A DNA stretch of 64,000 nucleotides from Flavobacterium gelidilacus DSM 15343. Its GTDB lineage: Bacteria > Bacteroidota > Bacteroidia > Flavobacteriales > Flavobacteriaceae. The stretch is from assembly GCF_000422685.1 (NCBI RefSeq), contig NZ_AUGN01000010.1, positions 103,050-167,049 of the forward strand. The letters run 5' to 3'. Shown here one piece after another: positions 26,601-35,633 of the stretch. Positions within the stretch are counted from its first letter, which is position 1, and each line of letters starts with the position of its first letter. Under the pieces are notes generated by a model that saw only the letters and a list, made by a program, of their open reading frames with translations, searched no databases and was not told the DNA's origin. Position numbers and translations under genes: made by a program.

Positions 26601-27078
26601 TTTCCATATATTTAGATTTATAAGTAACATACGGATCTTCCATGTCTACCCAATACCCCATTTTTTCAGTCAAATCATTCCAAACATCTGTATAACGCAT
26701 AACGGTTTTCTTACACGCTTCGTTATATTCTGACACAGAAATAGTTTTTCCGATATCTTCTTTGGTGATTCCTAATTCTTTTTCAGTTCCTAGTTCGACG
26801 GGTAAACCGTGTGTGTCCCAACCAGCTTTACGCTTAACTTGAAATCCTTTTTGAGTTTTATAGCGACAAAAAATATCTTTAATAGCACGAGCCATTACGT
26901 GGTGAATTCCAGGCAATCCGTTTGCAGAAGGAGGTCCTTCAAAAAAAACAAATGGTTGTTTTCCTTCACGAGAAGTTACCGATTGTTCGAATATCTTATT
27001 TTCTTTCCAAAATTTAAGGGTTTCTGATGCTACAGTTGGTAAGTCAAGTCCTTTATATTCAGTAAATTTTGTGCTCAT
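23677..27078 (-). CDS. ileS: Isoleucyl-tRNA synthetase
   Basis: IleRS charges tRNA-Ile, with editing of misactivated valine. The 1133 residues show the class I signatures GIHH (57-60) in place of HIGH and KMSKR (682-686), the CP1 editing region in between (AWTTTPWTLPSNTALTVG; GTGIVHTAPTFGADD), and a long C-terminal anticodon-binding portion. The length and the C-terminal extension correspond to the large eukaryote-like IleRS type found in many Bacteroidota, rather than to the about 930-residue E. coli form, and no C-terminal zinc-finger cysteines are evident. The DksA-like gene follows six bases downstream. The reading frame is intact throughout. Confidence 0.97.
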   Translation of the reverse strand: MSTKFTEYKGLDLPTVASETLKFWKENKIFEQSVTSREGKQPFVFFEGPPSANGLPGIHHVMARAIKDIFCRYKTQKGFQVKRKAGWDTHGLPVELGTEKELGITKEDIGKTISVSEYNEACKKTVMRYTDVWNDLTEKMGYWVDMEDPYVTYKSKYMETVWWLLKQIYNKDLMYKGYTIQPYSPKAGTGLSSHEVNQPGSYRDVTDTTVVAQFKAINESLPDFLTGFGDIHILAWTTTPWTLPSNTALTVGPKIDYVLVDTFNQYTFRPTKVILAKNLVGKQFTKGFFESSEPHDFENFKEGDKKIPFQVLTEFKGADLVGIRYEQLMPLVLPNDNPEDAFRIISGDFVTTEDGTGIVHTAPTFGADDAKVAKEATPEIPPLLVKDANDNLVPLVDLQGRFIQGLGDYSGKYVKNEYYNDGEAPERSADVEIAIQLKEENKAFKVEKYVHSYPHCWRTDKPILYYPLDSWFIKVTEVKERMFDLNETINWKPKATGEGRFGNWLKNANDWNLSRSRYWGIPLPIWRNEEGTEEILVGSIEELYNEIEKSIKAGFQKENPFKGFEIGNMAESNYDLVDLHKNVVDEIVLVSASGKPMKRESDLIDVWFDSGSMPYAQWHYPFENKEKIDENQDFPADFIAEGVDQTRGWFYTLHAIGTLVFDKVAYKNVVSNGLVLDKEGQKMSKRLGNAVDPFTTLAEYGPDATRWYMIANANPWDNLKFDIEGVAEVRRKFFGTLYNTYSFFSLYANIDNFTYAEAEIPLEERPEIDRWVLSELNTLVKDVDSFYADYEPTKVARAISDFVQENLSNWYVRLCRRRFWKGEYGTDKIAAYQTLYTCLVTVAKLGAPIAPFFMDKLYRDLTQTTNSENFDSVHLAKFPEYVEKYVDKSLESKMLKAQTVSSLVLSLRKKEMIKVRQPLQKVMIPVLDDAQKAEIEAVSDLIKAEVNVKEILFLDDASGVLVKQIKPNFKALGPRFGKDMGLISKEIQAFTAKQINEIDAKGSLMIEIAGKSINLSLEDVEISSQDIPGWLVANANGITVALDITITDELRKEGIARELVNRIQNIRKDSGLEVTDKIKVELEKNAVLEEAVLANEDYIKSETLTESLVFVDQVNNGTEIEFDDIKTTILISK

Positions 27079-27198
27079 TTTGTCGTTTTCTTAAATCAAT
27101 TTGCGAAAGTAAGGAATTTTGAAAAAAAGAACACAGATTTAGTTAAAATTCATCAAATTTTTATGATAATTTTAGATTTGTAAAGGCAATATCAAAAA

Positions 27199-27912
27199 TT
27201 ATGAAAAAACTTCCTTTAAAACATCAAGAGATTTAGGTTTTTTGAATCCGTCTAAATGAACAGCATAAAAATCGAGAAGAATTTTTAGCAATAATTGTCT
27301 TTCAACTGAAGCAAAATTATTTTGCATGTCATCAAATTTTAAATCTATCAATCTGTTTAATAAACTGGTTTCGTGTTTCGACAAACAACTTGTTCCTTGA
27401 AACAGCGAAAAAACTCCGTCAATTGTTTCAAAGTAGGGCAATTCTCTATCGGAAATGTCTGGATAGAAACCTAAATATTTTGTCATCTCCAACAATAGTA
27501 TTAAGTGAAAATTAGAAATTTCATCATGTGTATCTAACCATTGAAAAGCTGTTTCTAGAAAGGAGAATAAGTTTTCATTTTTTTCTTCTTCTTTTATGCT
27601 GTGATGCAATACTTCTGAAAGAAAAATGACTATTGTACTCTTAAAAATATTTGTGTTTATTGATTGATAAGGGAAAGCTAATTTGATTTCCTTAAAGTGC
27701 TCTAAAGTTCCTTTGTTTTTATGATTAGCTTCAATTTCAAGAATATTTAAAGGTTGAAAATAAGCGATTTTTTGATTGTTTTTTTTAGAAGAAAATGCAC
27801 TTCTAACAAAATAAGTTTTTAAACCATCAGATTGTGTAAAACATTTTACAATAAGACTTTTCTCTTGAAACTTTAATACAGAAAGAACAATCGCTTTGGT
27901 TTTAACTTGCAT
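27199..27912 (-). CDS. recO: DNA repair protein RecO
   Basis: RecO, with RecR and RecF, loads RecA onto SSB-coated single-stranded DNA in recombinational repair. The 237 residues open with the OB-fold signature QVKTKAIVLSVLKFQEKSLIVKCFTQSDGLKTYFVRSAF, followed by the helical C-terminal domain (FLSEVLHHSIKEEEKNENLFSFLETAFQWLD). No zinc-binding cysteine cluster is present, as in other Bacteroidota RecO. The gene starts 14 bases after the stop of the PorZ-like gene on the same strand, a placement I recall from other Flavobacterium genomes. Confidence 0.93.
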   Translation of the reverse strand: MQVKTKAIVLSVLKFQEKSLIVKCFTQSDGLKTYFVRSAFSSKKNNQKIAYFQPLNILEIEANHKNKGTLEHFKEIKLAFPYQSINTNIFKSTIVIFLSEVLHHSIKEEEKNENLFSFLETAFQWLDTHDEISNFHLILLLEMTKYLGFYPDISDRELPYFETIDGVFSLFQGTSCLSKHETSLLNRLIDLKFDDMQNNFASVERQLLLKILLDFYAVHLDGFKKPKSLDVLKEVFS

Positions 27913-27926
27913 TTCTACTTTGATAA

Positions 27927-30200
27927 TTAACGAATAATCATGACTTTTTTGACTTTAGTTTCAATGCCATCTTCTGCAGAAATAAAAATCATATAAACTC
28001 CAGATGCAACTCTATATTTTCCAAAGGCAGTTGTATCCCATTCAATTGTTCCTCCTTCAGAAGTAGTTTCGTGAACAAGATTTCCTTCAATATCAGTGAT
28101 TTTTATAGTTGCTTTGTCAATTAATCCGCTGATTTTTACAGTTCCATTAAATTCTGGTCGAACAGGATTTGGATAAACATAAACATTTGATAAATCGTCG
28201 CTTGGTTTAGTGTTTACTCCTAGAAAAGAAATTAGACCCTTATCGGTTGCCATAAAAACTTCACCTGTTACATCATCAATTTCTAAATCTATTATGTTGT
28301 TGCTAGGCAATGGAGAATTTGTTTTAGTAAAACGATATATTGTCTGTTGTCCGTTAGGAGAAACTAGAAAAACACCAGCTCCGGCTATTGAAACCCATTT
28401 GTTATTTGCGCCATCGACAGCAATATCTAAAACCGATTGCTGATAAAAAAGCTCTTGTGCTAGACCATCTTCCTCAATTATAATTGAATTTGCAACTATT
28501 TCATTTTCATTGATAAATTTATCTACAGACAATGTTCTTAGACCTCTGTAAGTTCCTATCCAAAGTTGGTTTCTGTTGTCTATAGCTAGGCAACGAATGT
28601 CATTGTTTGGTATATTTCCGTCTTCATCTTTAATAACGATAAACTTGTTATTAAAATTTTCGTTGAAAGCGACTAAACCATTTGCTCTAAAACAAGGAAT
28701 CCATTTAGTACTATTTTTATCAATCACCAAAGGAGCATATCTTTCAGCTACAGCGTCTACTAAGACACTTGACATATCTATAGATTGCCATGTACCATTA
28801 CTTTTTAATGATTTTAGAGGTCTTTCTACATATGCATTTGTCATCCAGAGATTTCCACTTTTGTCAAAAGCCGGTCCGTTTATACGAACAGATACATAAG
28901 TAGGTGTAGTAATTTGTTGATTTTGCAGACCGTTTGCTCCCGTATTTGTTTCATTAAAAACAGATATACCTGCGTTATTTATTTTCAACAAACCATCGTG
29001 ATGAGAAGCAACATAAATTTCATCTTCATTAATGGGATTAACTGTTATATTGCTAAGAGTTGTTACTCCTAATAAATCATCATAAGGTATAATTTCCCAA
29101 CCTACATTATTTGAAAATTTACTTATTCCTTTTTGTGACAAATTTGGGTCATAAGTTCTATCATAACCACCATAAACTGCCCATAAATATTTAGATGTTT
29201 TTTTTACTCGAAAAATATAATTTTGTTCAGGTCCATCTGGTGAAAGTAAATCAAAAAGAATTGGATTAGACAATTGTGTTTGAAAAAGTCCGTTATTTTC
29301 GGTTCCAATAAACAAATTATCATCAATTGTTATAGCACAAGTAAATAAATTAATATTATCTGGAATTTGTGTAACATGTGCAATTGTTGAGAATAAAATA
29401 TCTAGAACATAAACATGATTATTGCAAGTAATTATAAGATTTTCATCGGTTGAAGTAAATTTTATTCCTTGCTGTGGCAATGAAAAAACTTGTTGAAAAT
29501 TTGTACCATTATGTTTATATACTAATTGATTAGAATTTAAAGCTACCAATTGATTATTAAAATTAGTTATGCCTTTCCAAATTCCATTATCAAAAATTTG
29601 CCATTGATTAAAATCGATTAAATTTGGATTAGAAACTAATGCTTTTTTTATTCCTTGACTTGTAGTCGCTGCATAAATCTCTCCGTTGTAAACGGTAGTT
29701 TGTAATATCGGTAAATCTTCTCCCGATGAACCAATATAATAGGTGTCTTCAAATTCTAAGTTATTTAATTTTAAAACTGTAATGCCATAATTTGTGGAAA
29801 TATAAACCTTATTATCAAACTCAAAAAAATGATTAATGGTTTTCATGTTTGGAGGTACGGGAACCTCGTTAATAATATCAACTTTGTTGATAATTGTTCC
29901 ATCATCTTTTGTAATGATTATTAATCCGTTATCATTTCCGGTTAACGTCAATTTATAATTTTGACTATAATAAACTGAAGTTACAGTTTCTGGCTTAAAG
30001 CCATCAATAGAATTTTTTATATTTAATTCACTACTAACTATATCCTTAGAAAACAAAGCGTTTTCTGTTGCAGCTACAACTTTTGTGTTTCCATAGGAAA
30101 TATCAATAATTTCATTGTAAGAATAATATCCTTTCCAAAGCTGATTAGTTTGTGAAAAAGAGACAATTGAAAATAATAGTAGTAAAAATGTTTTTCTCAT
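27927..30200 (-). CDS. porZ: PorZ-like type IX secretion protein, beta propellers plus T9SS C-terminal domain
   Basis: From the ATG at 30198-30200 the protein has 757 residues with a Sec signal (MRKTFLLLLFSIVSFSQ); the frame extends six codons further, but those codons lie before the signal. The body consists of about 14 repeated beta blades with two-component-regulator-propeller motifs (for example NQLWIGTYRGL, NLWMTNAYV, GEVFMATDKGL), consistent with two seven-bladed propellers. The last 85 residues (VYVYPNPVRPEFNGTVKISG, ending KVKKVMIIR) form a type A T9SS sorting-like domain. This architecture is that of PorZ, which in Porphyromonas gingivalis supplies A-LPS to the PorU sortase complex at the cell surface. 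Location next to recO supports orthology. The PorZ name rests on architecture and recalled context. Confidence 0.8.
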   Translation of the reverse strand: MRKTFLLLLFSIVSFSQTNQLWKGYYSYNEIIDISYGNTKVVAATENALFSKDIVSSELNIKNSIDGFKPETVTSVYYSQNYKLTLTGNDNGLIIITKDDGTIINKVDIINEVPVPPNMKTINHFFEFDNKVYISTNYGITVLKLNNLEFEDTYYIGSSGEDLPILQTTVYNGEIYAATTSQGIKKALVSNPNLIDFNQWQIFDNGIWKGITNFNNQLVALNSNQLVYKHNGTNFQQVFSLPQQGIKFTSTDENLIITCNNHVYVLDILFSTIAHVTQIPDNINLFTCAITIDDNLFIGTENNGLFQTQLSNPILFDLLSPDGPEQNYIFRVKKTSKYLWAVYGGYDRTYDPNLSQKGISKFSNNVGWEIIPYDDLLGVTTLSNITVNPINEDEIYVASHHDGLLKINNAGISVFNETNTGANGLQNQQITTPTYVSVRINGPAFDKSGNLWMTNAYVERPLKSLKSNGTWQSIDMSSVLVDAVAERYAPLVIDKNSTKWIPCFRANGLVAFNENFNNKFIVIKDEDGNIPNNDIRCLAIDNRNQLWIGTYRGLRTLSVDKFINENEIVANSIIIEEDGLAQELFYQQSVLDIAVDGANNKWVSIAGAGVFLVSPNGQQTIYRFTKTNSPLPSNNIIDLEIDDVTGEVFMATDKGLISFLGVNTKPSDDLSNVYVYPNPVRPEFNGTVKISGLIDKATIKITDIEGNLVHETTSEGGTIEWDTTAFGKYRVASGVYMIFISAEDGIETKVKKVMIIR

Positions 30201-30253
30201 TTGAATTATTTGATGCAAATATAATACAAACGTTTATATTTAAGTTTTATGAT

Positions 30254-30283
30254 AAAAAAAGCTCTTCAAATTGAAGAGCTTTT
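30254..30283 (-). terminator. Terminator of gdhA
   Basis: GCTCTTCAA (30261-30269) is complementary to TTGAAGAGC (30271-30279), giving a seven- to nine-base stem with A/T runs on both sides, 25 bases after the glutamate dehydrogenase stop. Confidence 0.75.
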
Positions 30284-30307
30284 AAAAATTTATTTAAAAA
30301 AAGTAAT

Positions 30308-31651
30308 TTACACTACTCCTTGAGCTAGCATCGCATCAGCAACTTTAACGAAACCTGCAATGTTTGCACCTTTCACGTAGTCAACATAACCGTCAGCATC
30401 TGTACCATATTTTACACATGCTTCGTGAATATCTGCCATGATACTTTTTAATTTTTCATCAACTTCTTCACTTGTCCAAGCTAGACGAAGAGAGTTTTGA
30501 GACATTTCTAAACCTGAAGTTGCTACACCACCAGCGTTTGACGCTTTACCTGGAGCAAATAATATTTTTGCTTTATGGAAAACTTCAATTGCTTCTGGAG
30601 TTGAAGGCATATTTGCTCCTTCAGCAACACAGATACATCCGTTTGCTACTAAAGTTTTTGCTTCTTCATCGTTTAATTCGTTTTGAGTTGCGCAAGGTAA
30701 TGCAACATCACATTTAACTTCCCAAGGACGTTTTCCTTCTACGAATTTTGCATTAGGATATTTTTTTACATATTCTGAGATTCTTGAAAAATCAACATTT
30801 TTAATTTGCATAATGTGTGCTAATCTTTCAGCATCAATTCCGTCTGCATCATAAATATATCCAGATGAATCAGAAGCAGTAACAACTTTCGCACCTAATT
30901 CTGTTGCTTTTTGCATTGCATATTGCGCTACGTTTCCTGATCCAGAAACCACAACAGTTTTACCTTTAAAACTATCTCCTTTAGTTGCTAACATGCTTTG
31001 AGCAAAATAAACATCTCCATAACCTGTTGCTTCTGGACGAATTAAAGATCCTCCAAAAGAAATTCCTTTACCTGTTAATACACCTGTAAATTCGTTTCTT
31101 AGTCTTTTATATTGACCAAACATAAAACCAACTTCTCTTCCTCCTACACCAATATCTCCAGCTGGTACATCAGTATTTGCACCAATATGTTTAGACAATT
31201 CAGTCATAAATGCTTGACAGAAGCGCATAATTTCATTTTCAGATTTTCCTTTTGGATCAAAATCAGCTCCACCTTTTCCACCACCCATAGGTAATGTTGT
31301 TAAACTATTTTTAAAAGTTTGTTCGAAAGCTAAGAATTTTAATATACTTAGGTTTACTGATGGATGGAAACGAATTCCTCCTTTATATGGTCCAATAGCT
31401 GAATTCATTTGAATTCTATAACCTCTATTTACTTGAGTTTTTCCAGCATCATCCGTCCAGACTACTCTAAACATAATAATTCTTTCAGACTCTACCATAC
31501 GCTCTAAAAGCATTTTGTTTTGGTATTTTTTATTTTCTTCGATAAAAGGGATAACTGTTTCTGCTACCTCTTTAACAGCCTGCATAAATTCAGGTTCATT
31601 TGGGTTTCTTTTAGCAACCGCATCAATAAATGATAAAATATTTGCACTCAT
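30308..31651 (-). CDS. gdhA: NADP-specific glutamate dehydrogenase
   Basis: GdhA catalyses reductive amination of 2-oxoglutarate to glutamate and is a main entry point for ammonium. From the ATG at 31649-31651 the protein is 447 residues, the same length as E. coli GdhA; the frame runs 16 codons further, but the -7 element would then be inside the gene. The catalytic region reads GGIRFHPSVNLSILKFLAFEQ, then PMGGGKGGADFDPKGKS with the active-site lysines, and AGDIGVGGREVGFM. The Rossmann domain has VVSGSGNVAQYA. The hexameric NADP type is suggested by overall length and similarity. The gene is monocistronic with a terminator behind it. Confidence 0.96.
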   Translation of the reverse strand: MSANILSFIDAVAKRNPNEPEFMQAVKEVAETVIPFIEENKKYQNKMLLERMVESERIIMFRVVWTDDAGKTQVNRGYRIQMNSAIGPYKGGIRFHPSVNLSILKFLAFEQTFKNSLTTLPMGGGKGGADFDPKGKSENEIMRFCQAFMTELSKHIGANTDVPAGDIGVGGREVGFMFGQYKRLRNEFTGVLTGKGISFGGSLIRPEATGYGDVYFAQSMLATKGDSFKGKTVVVSGSGNVAQYAMQKATELGAKVVTASDSSGYIYDADGIDAERLAHIMQIKNVDFSRISEYVKKYPNAKFVEGKRPWEVKCDVALPCATQNELNDEEAKTLVANGCICVAEGANMPSTPEAIEVFHKAKILFAPGKASNAGGVATSGLEMSQNSLRLAWTSEEVDEKLKSIMADIHEACVKYGTDADGYVDYVKGANIAGFVKVADAMLAQGVV

Positions 31652-31695
31652 AATAGTGTGATTTTGTATTAGAAAAAACGTTTTCGTAATCGTTG

Positions 31696-31704
31696 GCAAA
31701 TATA
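31696..31704 (-). promoter_or_regulatory. -7 promoter element for gdhA
   Basis: The minus strand reads TATATTTGC, a full match to TAnnTTTGC, 45 bases upstream of the chosen gdhA ATG. Confidence 0.6.
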
Positions 31705-31872
31705 CATTTTATTGTAATATTAATATTGAAGTTTTAATAATTATCAATAAAATTTAACTGATTTTTAGCAATTTGGTATATGATTTAGTTGATTAGATTA
31801 CCAAATATTTAAAATTTACAGTCTTTTTAAGTCTTTTTTGGCTTATATTTTTCAATGTGGATATTGTTTTTA

Positions 31873-31880
31873 TATATTTG
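31873..31880 (+). promoter_or_regulatory. -7 promoter element for the porin-like gene
   Basis: TATATTTG matches TAnnTTTG and lies 24 bases upstream of the ATG at 31904, which supports that start rather than the upstream in-frame ATG at 31838. Confidence 0.5.
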
Positions 31881-31903
31881 TGGTTCAAAGTAATAAAACC
31901 CAA

Positions 31904-32662
31904 ATGTTGAAAAAATTAATTATTCCGTTTTTTTTCCTTCTTTTTATTGGTGCAAAATCACACGCTCAGTTTGGTAGAACATATCAAGAAGTTGGAATTA
32001 TGGCTGGTCCTGTATTTTTTAAATCGGATTATGGAGAACGTGGTGATTTTGAAAATTTTTCAAAAAACATGGGATATTCGGTCGGTGTTTTTTACTACTT
32101 TTCATTTATTGAAGACTATAAAAGTTTAAGAGAAAATTTTAAACTTAGAGTGGATGCATCTTACATGAAAGCAGATTTAGAACATTTCGGCAAATATGTA
32201 GACCCCGCAAAAACAAGTATTGTGGCAAACCAATTGAGAGCTATGAATGGTTCTACAAGTACAATAAATTTAGGACTTCAAATGGAGTTTTATCCATGGA
32301 AAACAGATGATTACAATAGAGGAACTACTTTCTCTCCATACATAAGTTTTGGTGGTCAAATGGGATATTATACTTCAAAAGTAAAATCAGATTTGGGACC
32401 AATTGGAACACCACTTACAACCCCAGTAAAATATGCAAGTGGAACAAGGAATGAAAGTCGTCCAGTTGCATCATTGACCTCTAGTGTTGGGGTTAGATAT
32501 AGAATAGATGATTATAACTCATTAATATTTGATTCAAGATTACAGTATTATACCTCAGACTGGGTAGATGGTTTAAATCCTGACAGAAGAACATATACTG
32601 AAAACAAAACTAATGATTATTCATTAACTTTTAATTTTGGCTACGTTTATTACTTCAATTAA
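31904..32662 (+). CDS. Outer-membrane beta-barrel protein
   Basis: The 252-residue product begins with MLKKLIIPFFFLLFIGAKSHAQ, a Sec signal cleaved after AQ. The mature part shows alternating amphipathic strands (YQEVGIMAGPVFFKSDYG, KLRVDASYMKADLE, STINLGLQMEFYPW, FSPYISFGGQMGYY, VASLTSSVGVRYRI) and ends NFGYVYYFN, close to the aromatic C-terminal signature of outer-membrane barrels. About ten to twelve strands are plausible. It resembles the small family annotated as THC0290_0291 in flavobacteria, which from memory is often found near gdhA. Function is unknown. It has its own promoter and terminator. Confidence 0.72.
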   Translation: MLKKLIIPFFFLLFIGAKSHAQFGRTYQEVGIMAGPVFFKSDYGERGDFENFSKNMGYSVGVFYYFSFIEDYKSLRENFKLRVDASYMKADLEHFGKYVDPAKTSIVANQLRAMNGSTSTINLGLQMEFYPWKTDDYNRGTTFSPYISFGGQMGYYTSKVKSDLGPIGTPLTTPVKYASGTRNESRPVASLTSSVGVRYRIDDYNSLIFDSRLQYYTSDWVDGLNPDRRTYTENKTNDYSLTFNFGYVYYFN

Positions 32663-32685
32663 AGTTTATCTAAATTTAATATATT

Positions 32686-32713
32686 AAGCTCTTTTTTAAA
32701 GGGCTTTTTTTTA
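32686..32713 (+). terminator. Terminator of the porin-like gene
   Basis: AAGCTC and GGGCTT pair with one G-T wobble over a U-rich loop and are followed by eight T, 24 bases past the stop codon. About 140 bases beyond it before the next terminator contain no gene I can support. Confidence 0.6.
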
Positions 32714-32851
32714 TTTCACAAAGCTATTTAATAAAGTAATGTAAAGCCTCAAAACTTTTTAAACAGAGTCTTATATGGCAAATAATTTTTCAAGGTTAAA
32801 GGCTTTTTATTATAAATAGAATCTAATAAAATCAGTTTAGAGTGGTTTAAT

Positions 32852-32887
32852 AAAAAAGCAGTATCATACTATAATACTGCTTTTTTT
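32852..32887 (-). terminator. Terminator of the M36 protease gene
   Basis: AAAAAAGCAGTAT (32852-32864) pairs with ATACTGCTTTTTT around a nine-base loop. On the minus strand it follows the protease stop at 32908 by about 20 bases. Confidence 0.75.
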
Positions 32888-32907
32888 TAAATTTATAAAT
32901 CAAATGC

Positions 32908-35553
32908 TTAGTTGACGATAATCTTTTTAGTGAAAGCTAATTCATCTCCTTCAAGTTTTAATAAATAAATACCTGACTGAATTGATTGAAGATTAATTGA
33001 TTTTTCAGTATTAAAATCATTCATTGTTTGATTAAATACTTTCCTTCCATTAATATCATATAACTCTATATTTAAGTTACCACTATATTTAGCAATTGCA
33101 ATATTTAACAATCCATTTGAAGGATTAGGAAAAACTTTAATCATATCTTCATTATTAAAAAGACTTGCTTTTAAGACACAATTTGGTCCTGGTGAAGGCT
33201 GAGTAAAATCTTGTACTTGATCATTAGGGTTGTTGTTACTTCCTGAAGATGCATTTAATCCAACTCCTCTTCTAGCAAAAACTTCCCAAATTAAACAATA
33301 ATTTTGGCCACCAGTTGTTGCTTGGTCTGCTGCAATTAAGGCATCTCTTCCAGGTACTATTCCTGGGTTACATGGTTGTAATTTCAAACCATCTAAAACC
33401 AACTGCATAACTTTGTTATTTCCACCTGTTCCTGAGTATATATTTGAATCAAACCCATACTTATTTATATATGCCCATGATAAATCCCATAATGTTGTTG
33501 CCCAAAATTCACCAACAACATATCTATAACTTGTATTTGATGGATCTGTAGGTATTGGTTCGTTAGAATTAATAAAAGTTAATGGGTTGACAGACATATC
33601 AGTTGTATATGGATATTGTCTTAAACCTGCCCCTGTAGTTGGTTGACTAAGAACGAATGTAGCAATAGACTTGGGAGTTGTTCCTACATCACCAGTTTTT
33701 AATTGCATCATAAGAGCAAACCAATCTGACCATCCTTCACCCATTCCTTCATAATTACTTAAACAACTTGAATTTGCAGGTCCTCCTGTTAATCTATTAG
33801 AAATTCCGTGACCATATTCGTGAGAAATAATTCCATTATCGAAATCACCATCAGAATTCACAAATGTTACAGCGTCTGCTTTAATTGTTCCGTTAACTGT
33901 ACCAAGAGCCATTTGTGCTAAAATAGCATTTCCTTGATTGTATGTAACAAAAATAGCTGGAATTGTAATTGTTGCATCTGCTCCCGACATATTAACCAAA
34001 GTATTTGGTAATGCTGCGTCGTTATTATAAACAATTACAGCTGAAGCACCAGCAAGTTGTGCATTTTTAACTTTTACAACAAAGTCACAATTACCTCTTT
34101 TAATAACTGCTATTTTTCCATTTAACTGAGCTGCATTAGTGGCAGCTGAACAAGCTTCGCTAGTTCCTCCTGCATCTAAATACAAAACAAAGTCAGAGGT
34201 AAAGCCTGGCAATGGAGGCAAAGGTACATTTCCGGGAGAAAATGCGTTATTAGCAACAGTATAATCACCAACAATTGAAGCAGGTGAATTAATTGTTAAA
34301 AATTTTGGTGTTGGTCCAACATTCCAAAGAAACATCTGCATTCTTGGGTTTGCACCATCCGCAGGAGTTGAAAAATTAGCATTATTGGTTCCCGAACCGT
34401 CTTGGCAATCAGCAAAAACTGCATCCCCTGAAAATGTAGTAGTTCCTCCTTTACCATAATTGTTTCTTTGAAAATTTCCATTTATTTCATTGAACCCGTA
34501 TTGGTACCAAACATCGTGCATTATATTGTTCATATAAAACAAGTTTGTTGTAGCTGCATCTAAATAAGTAGAAGGTTGTGCACCTGTTCCTCCATAAGGA
34601 AAGTCAAACAATAAAGACGCTCCACCTGATGGACTTAGACCTGTTCCGTTATTTCCATCAGCATCTTCTTGAGCAAAGGTATTGTTACCTCTTGTATCTG
34701 TAAATTCATTTCCAGCTATTCCATTCACATCATGCCATCCGTAAGGAGATGCATTTGTGTTGTGAGGATTAGCTATTAATTGTCTTGCTATTTGATTTGG
34801 ACTTTCATAATTGTATGGAATTACTCTGTAAGAACCAGATTGTGGATTTAACATTGTGTTATTAAATTCGTTAAATCCTTTTTTACTAAAGAAAAAATCA
34901 TTTTTATGGTTATGATTTGTGTGATTTGCATCTCCAAAAGAACATGAAATAACCCAATCCTGCTTTTCTACTATTTGATTAGTAATAGCGTCGATTCTGA
35001 CACTCCATAAATGATTATAATCTTGAGAATAAAAGTTCAGATCCCAAGCTAATCTCAATGTGTTTTCACTTGTAACTTGGTAAACTAATTCCGCTAAAAC
35101 TGGATTATCTGTTAAATTTCCATTTGAAATTTTAAAGTTTTTTGATGAAGTGTTTTCAATTATTTCAGAATTAACTGCATCGTCATTAAGCAGTTGTCTT
35201 GCTGTTGATAGCGCTTGTAAAACTGAAACACTTGGTGTTACTGTATTTGTTTTTTGAGCTATATTTGGTATAAAAGAACTTGAGAAATTAATGACTTCTC
35301 CGTTTTTTACCCAAGCATTAGAGGCTGATTGAAAAATTTCAATTCCTTGATACCTTTGTTTAATGTAATAAACATCAATTTTAGTAGCGTTAGAATTTCC
35401 TTGACTTTCAACAACCCAATCAGATATATCTTGTGTTGATAACCCGAATTTTGCCTTGTTATTATTTAAATAATTTTGAATTTTTGCAGTTGGTTCTTGC
35501 GAAAATCCTATACTAATTGTAAATAAAAACAAGAATAGTAATGTTTTTTTCAT
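32908..35553 (-). CDS. Secreted M36 (fungalysin) metalloprotease with PA insert and T9SS sorting domain
   Basis: The 881-residue protein has a Sec signal (MKKTLLFLFLFTISIGFSQ), then a fungalysin propeptide to about residue 215, then the catalytic region. The zinc motif HEYGH is at 578-582, followed by the third-ligand and helix region EGMGEGWSDWFALMMQ. A protease-associated domain (AATNAAQLNGKIAVIKRGNCDFVVKVKNAQ, about 455-550) is inserted before the zinc motif. The C-terminal 80 residues (IKVFPNPSNGLLNIAIAKYS, ending AFTKKIIVN) form a type A T9SS sorting domain. The prediction is a broad-specificity extracellular protease exported through Sec and the type IX system. It is monocistronic. Confidence 0.95.
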   Translation of the reverse strand: MKKTLLFLFLFTISIGFSQEPTAKIQNYLNNNKAKFGLSTQDISDWVVESQGNSNATKIDVYYIKQRYQGIEIFQSASNAWVKNGEVINFSSSFIPNIAQKTNTVTPSVSVLQALSTARQLLNDDAVNSEIIENTSSKNFKISNGNLTDNPVLAELVYQVTSENTLRLAWDLNFYSQDYNHLWSVRIDAITNQIVEKQDWVISCSFGDANHTNHNHKNDFFFSKKGFNEFNNTMLNPQSGSYRVIPYNYESPNQIARQLIANPHNTNASPYGWHDVNGIAGNEFTDTRGNNTFAQEDADGNNGTGLSPSGGASLLFDFPYGGTGAQPSTYLDAATTNLFYMNNIMHDVWYQYGFNEINGNFQRNNYGKGGTTTFSGDAVFADCQDGSGTNNANFSTPADGANPRMQMFLWNVGPTPKFLTINSPASIVGDYTVANNAFSPGNVPLPPLPGFTSDFVLYLDAGGTSEACSAATNAAQLNGKIAVIKRGNCDFVVKVKNAQLAGASAVIVYNNDAALPNTLVNMSGADATITIPAIFVTYNQGNAILAQMALGTVNGTIKADAVTFVNSDGDFDNGIISHEYGHGISNRLTGGPANSSCLSNYEGMGEGWSDWFALMMQLKTGDVGTTPKSIATFVLSQPTTGAGLRQYPYTTDMSVNPLTFINSNEPIPTDPSNTSYRYVVGEFWATTLWDLSWAYINKYGFDSNIYSGTGGNNKVMQLVLDGLKLQPCNPGIVPGRDALIAADQATTGGQNYCLIWEVFARRGVGLNASSGSNNNPNDQVQDFTQPSPGPNCVLKASLFNNEDMIKVFPNPSNGLLNIAIAKYSGNLNIELYDINGRKVFNQTMNDFNTEKSINLQSIQSGIYLLKLEGDELAFTKKIIVN

Positions 35554-35577
35554 AGTTTCTTAATAGTTTAATAATCA

Positions 35578-35585
35578 CAAATATA
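35578..35585 (-). promoter_or_regulatory. -7 promoter element for the M36 protease
   Basis: The minus strand reads TATATTTG, matching TAnnTTTG, 25 bases upstream of the protease ATG. Confidence 0.5.
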
Positions 35586-35633
35586 TACTTTTAGCTTATA
35601 ACTAAAAATTATTTTTTGTGATATAATTGACTT

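Noticed and set aside
31652..31699. 16-codon N-terminal extension of glutamate dehydrogenase
   Set aside because: A full -7 element lies at its very start, and the length from 31651 equals that of the standard 447-residue enzyme.
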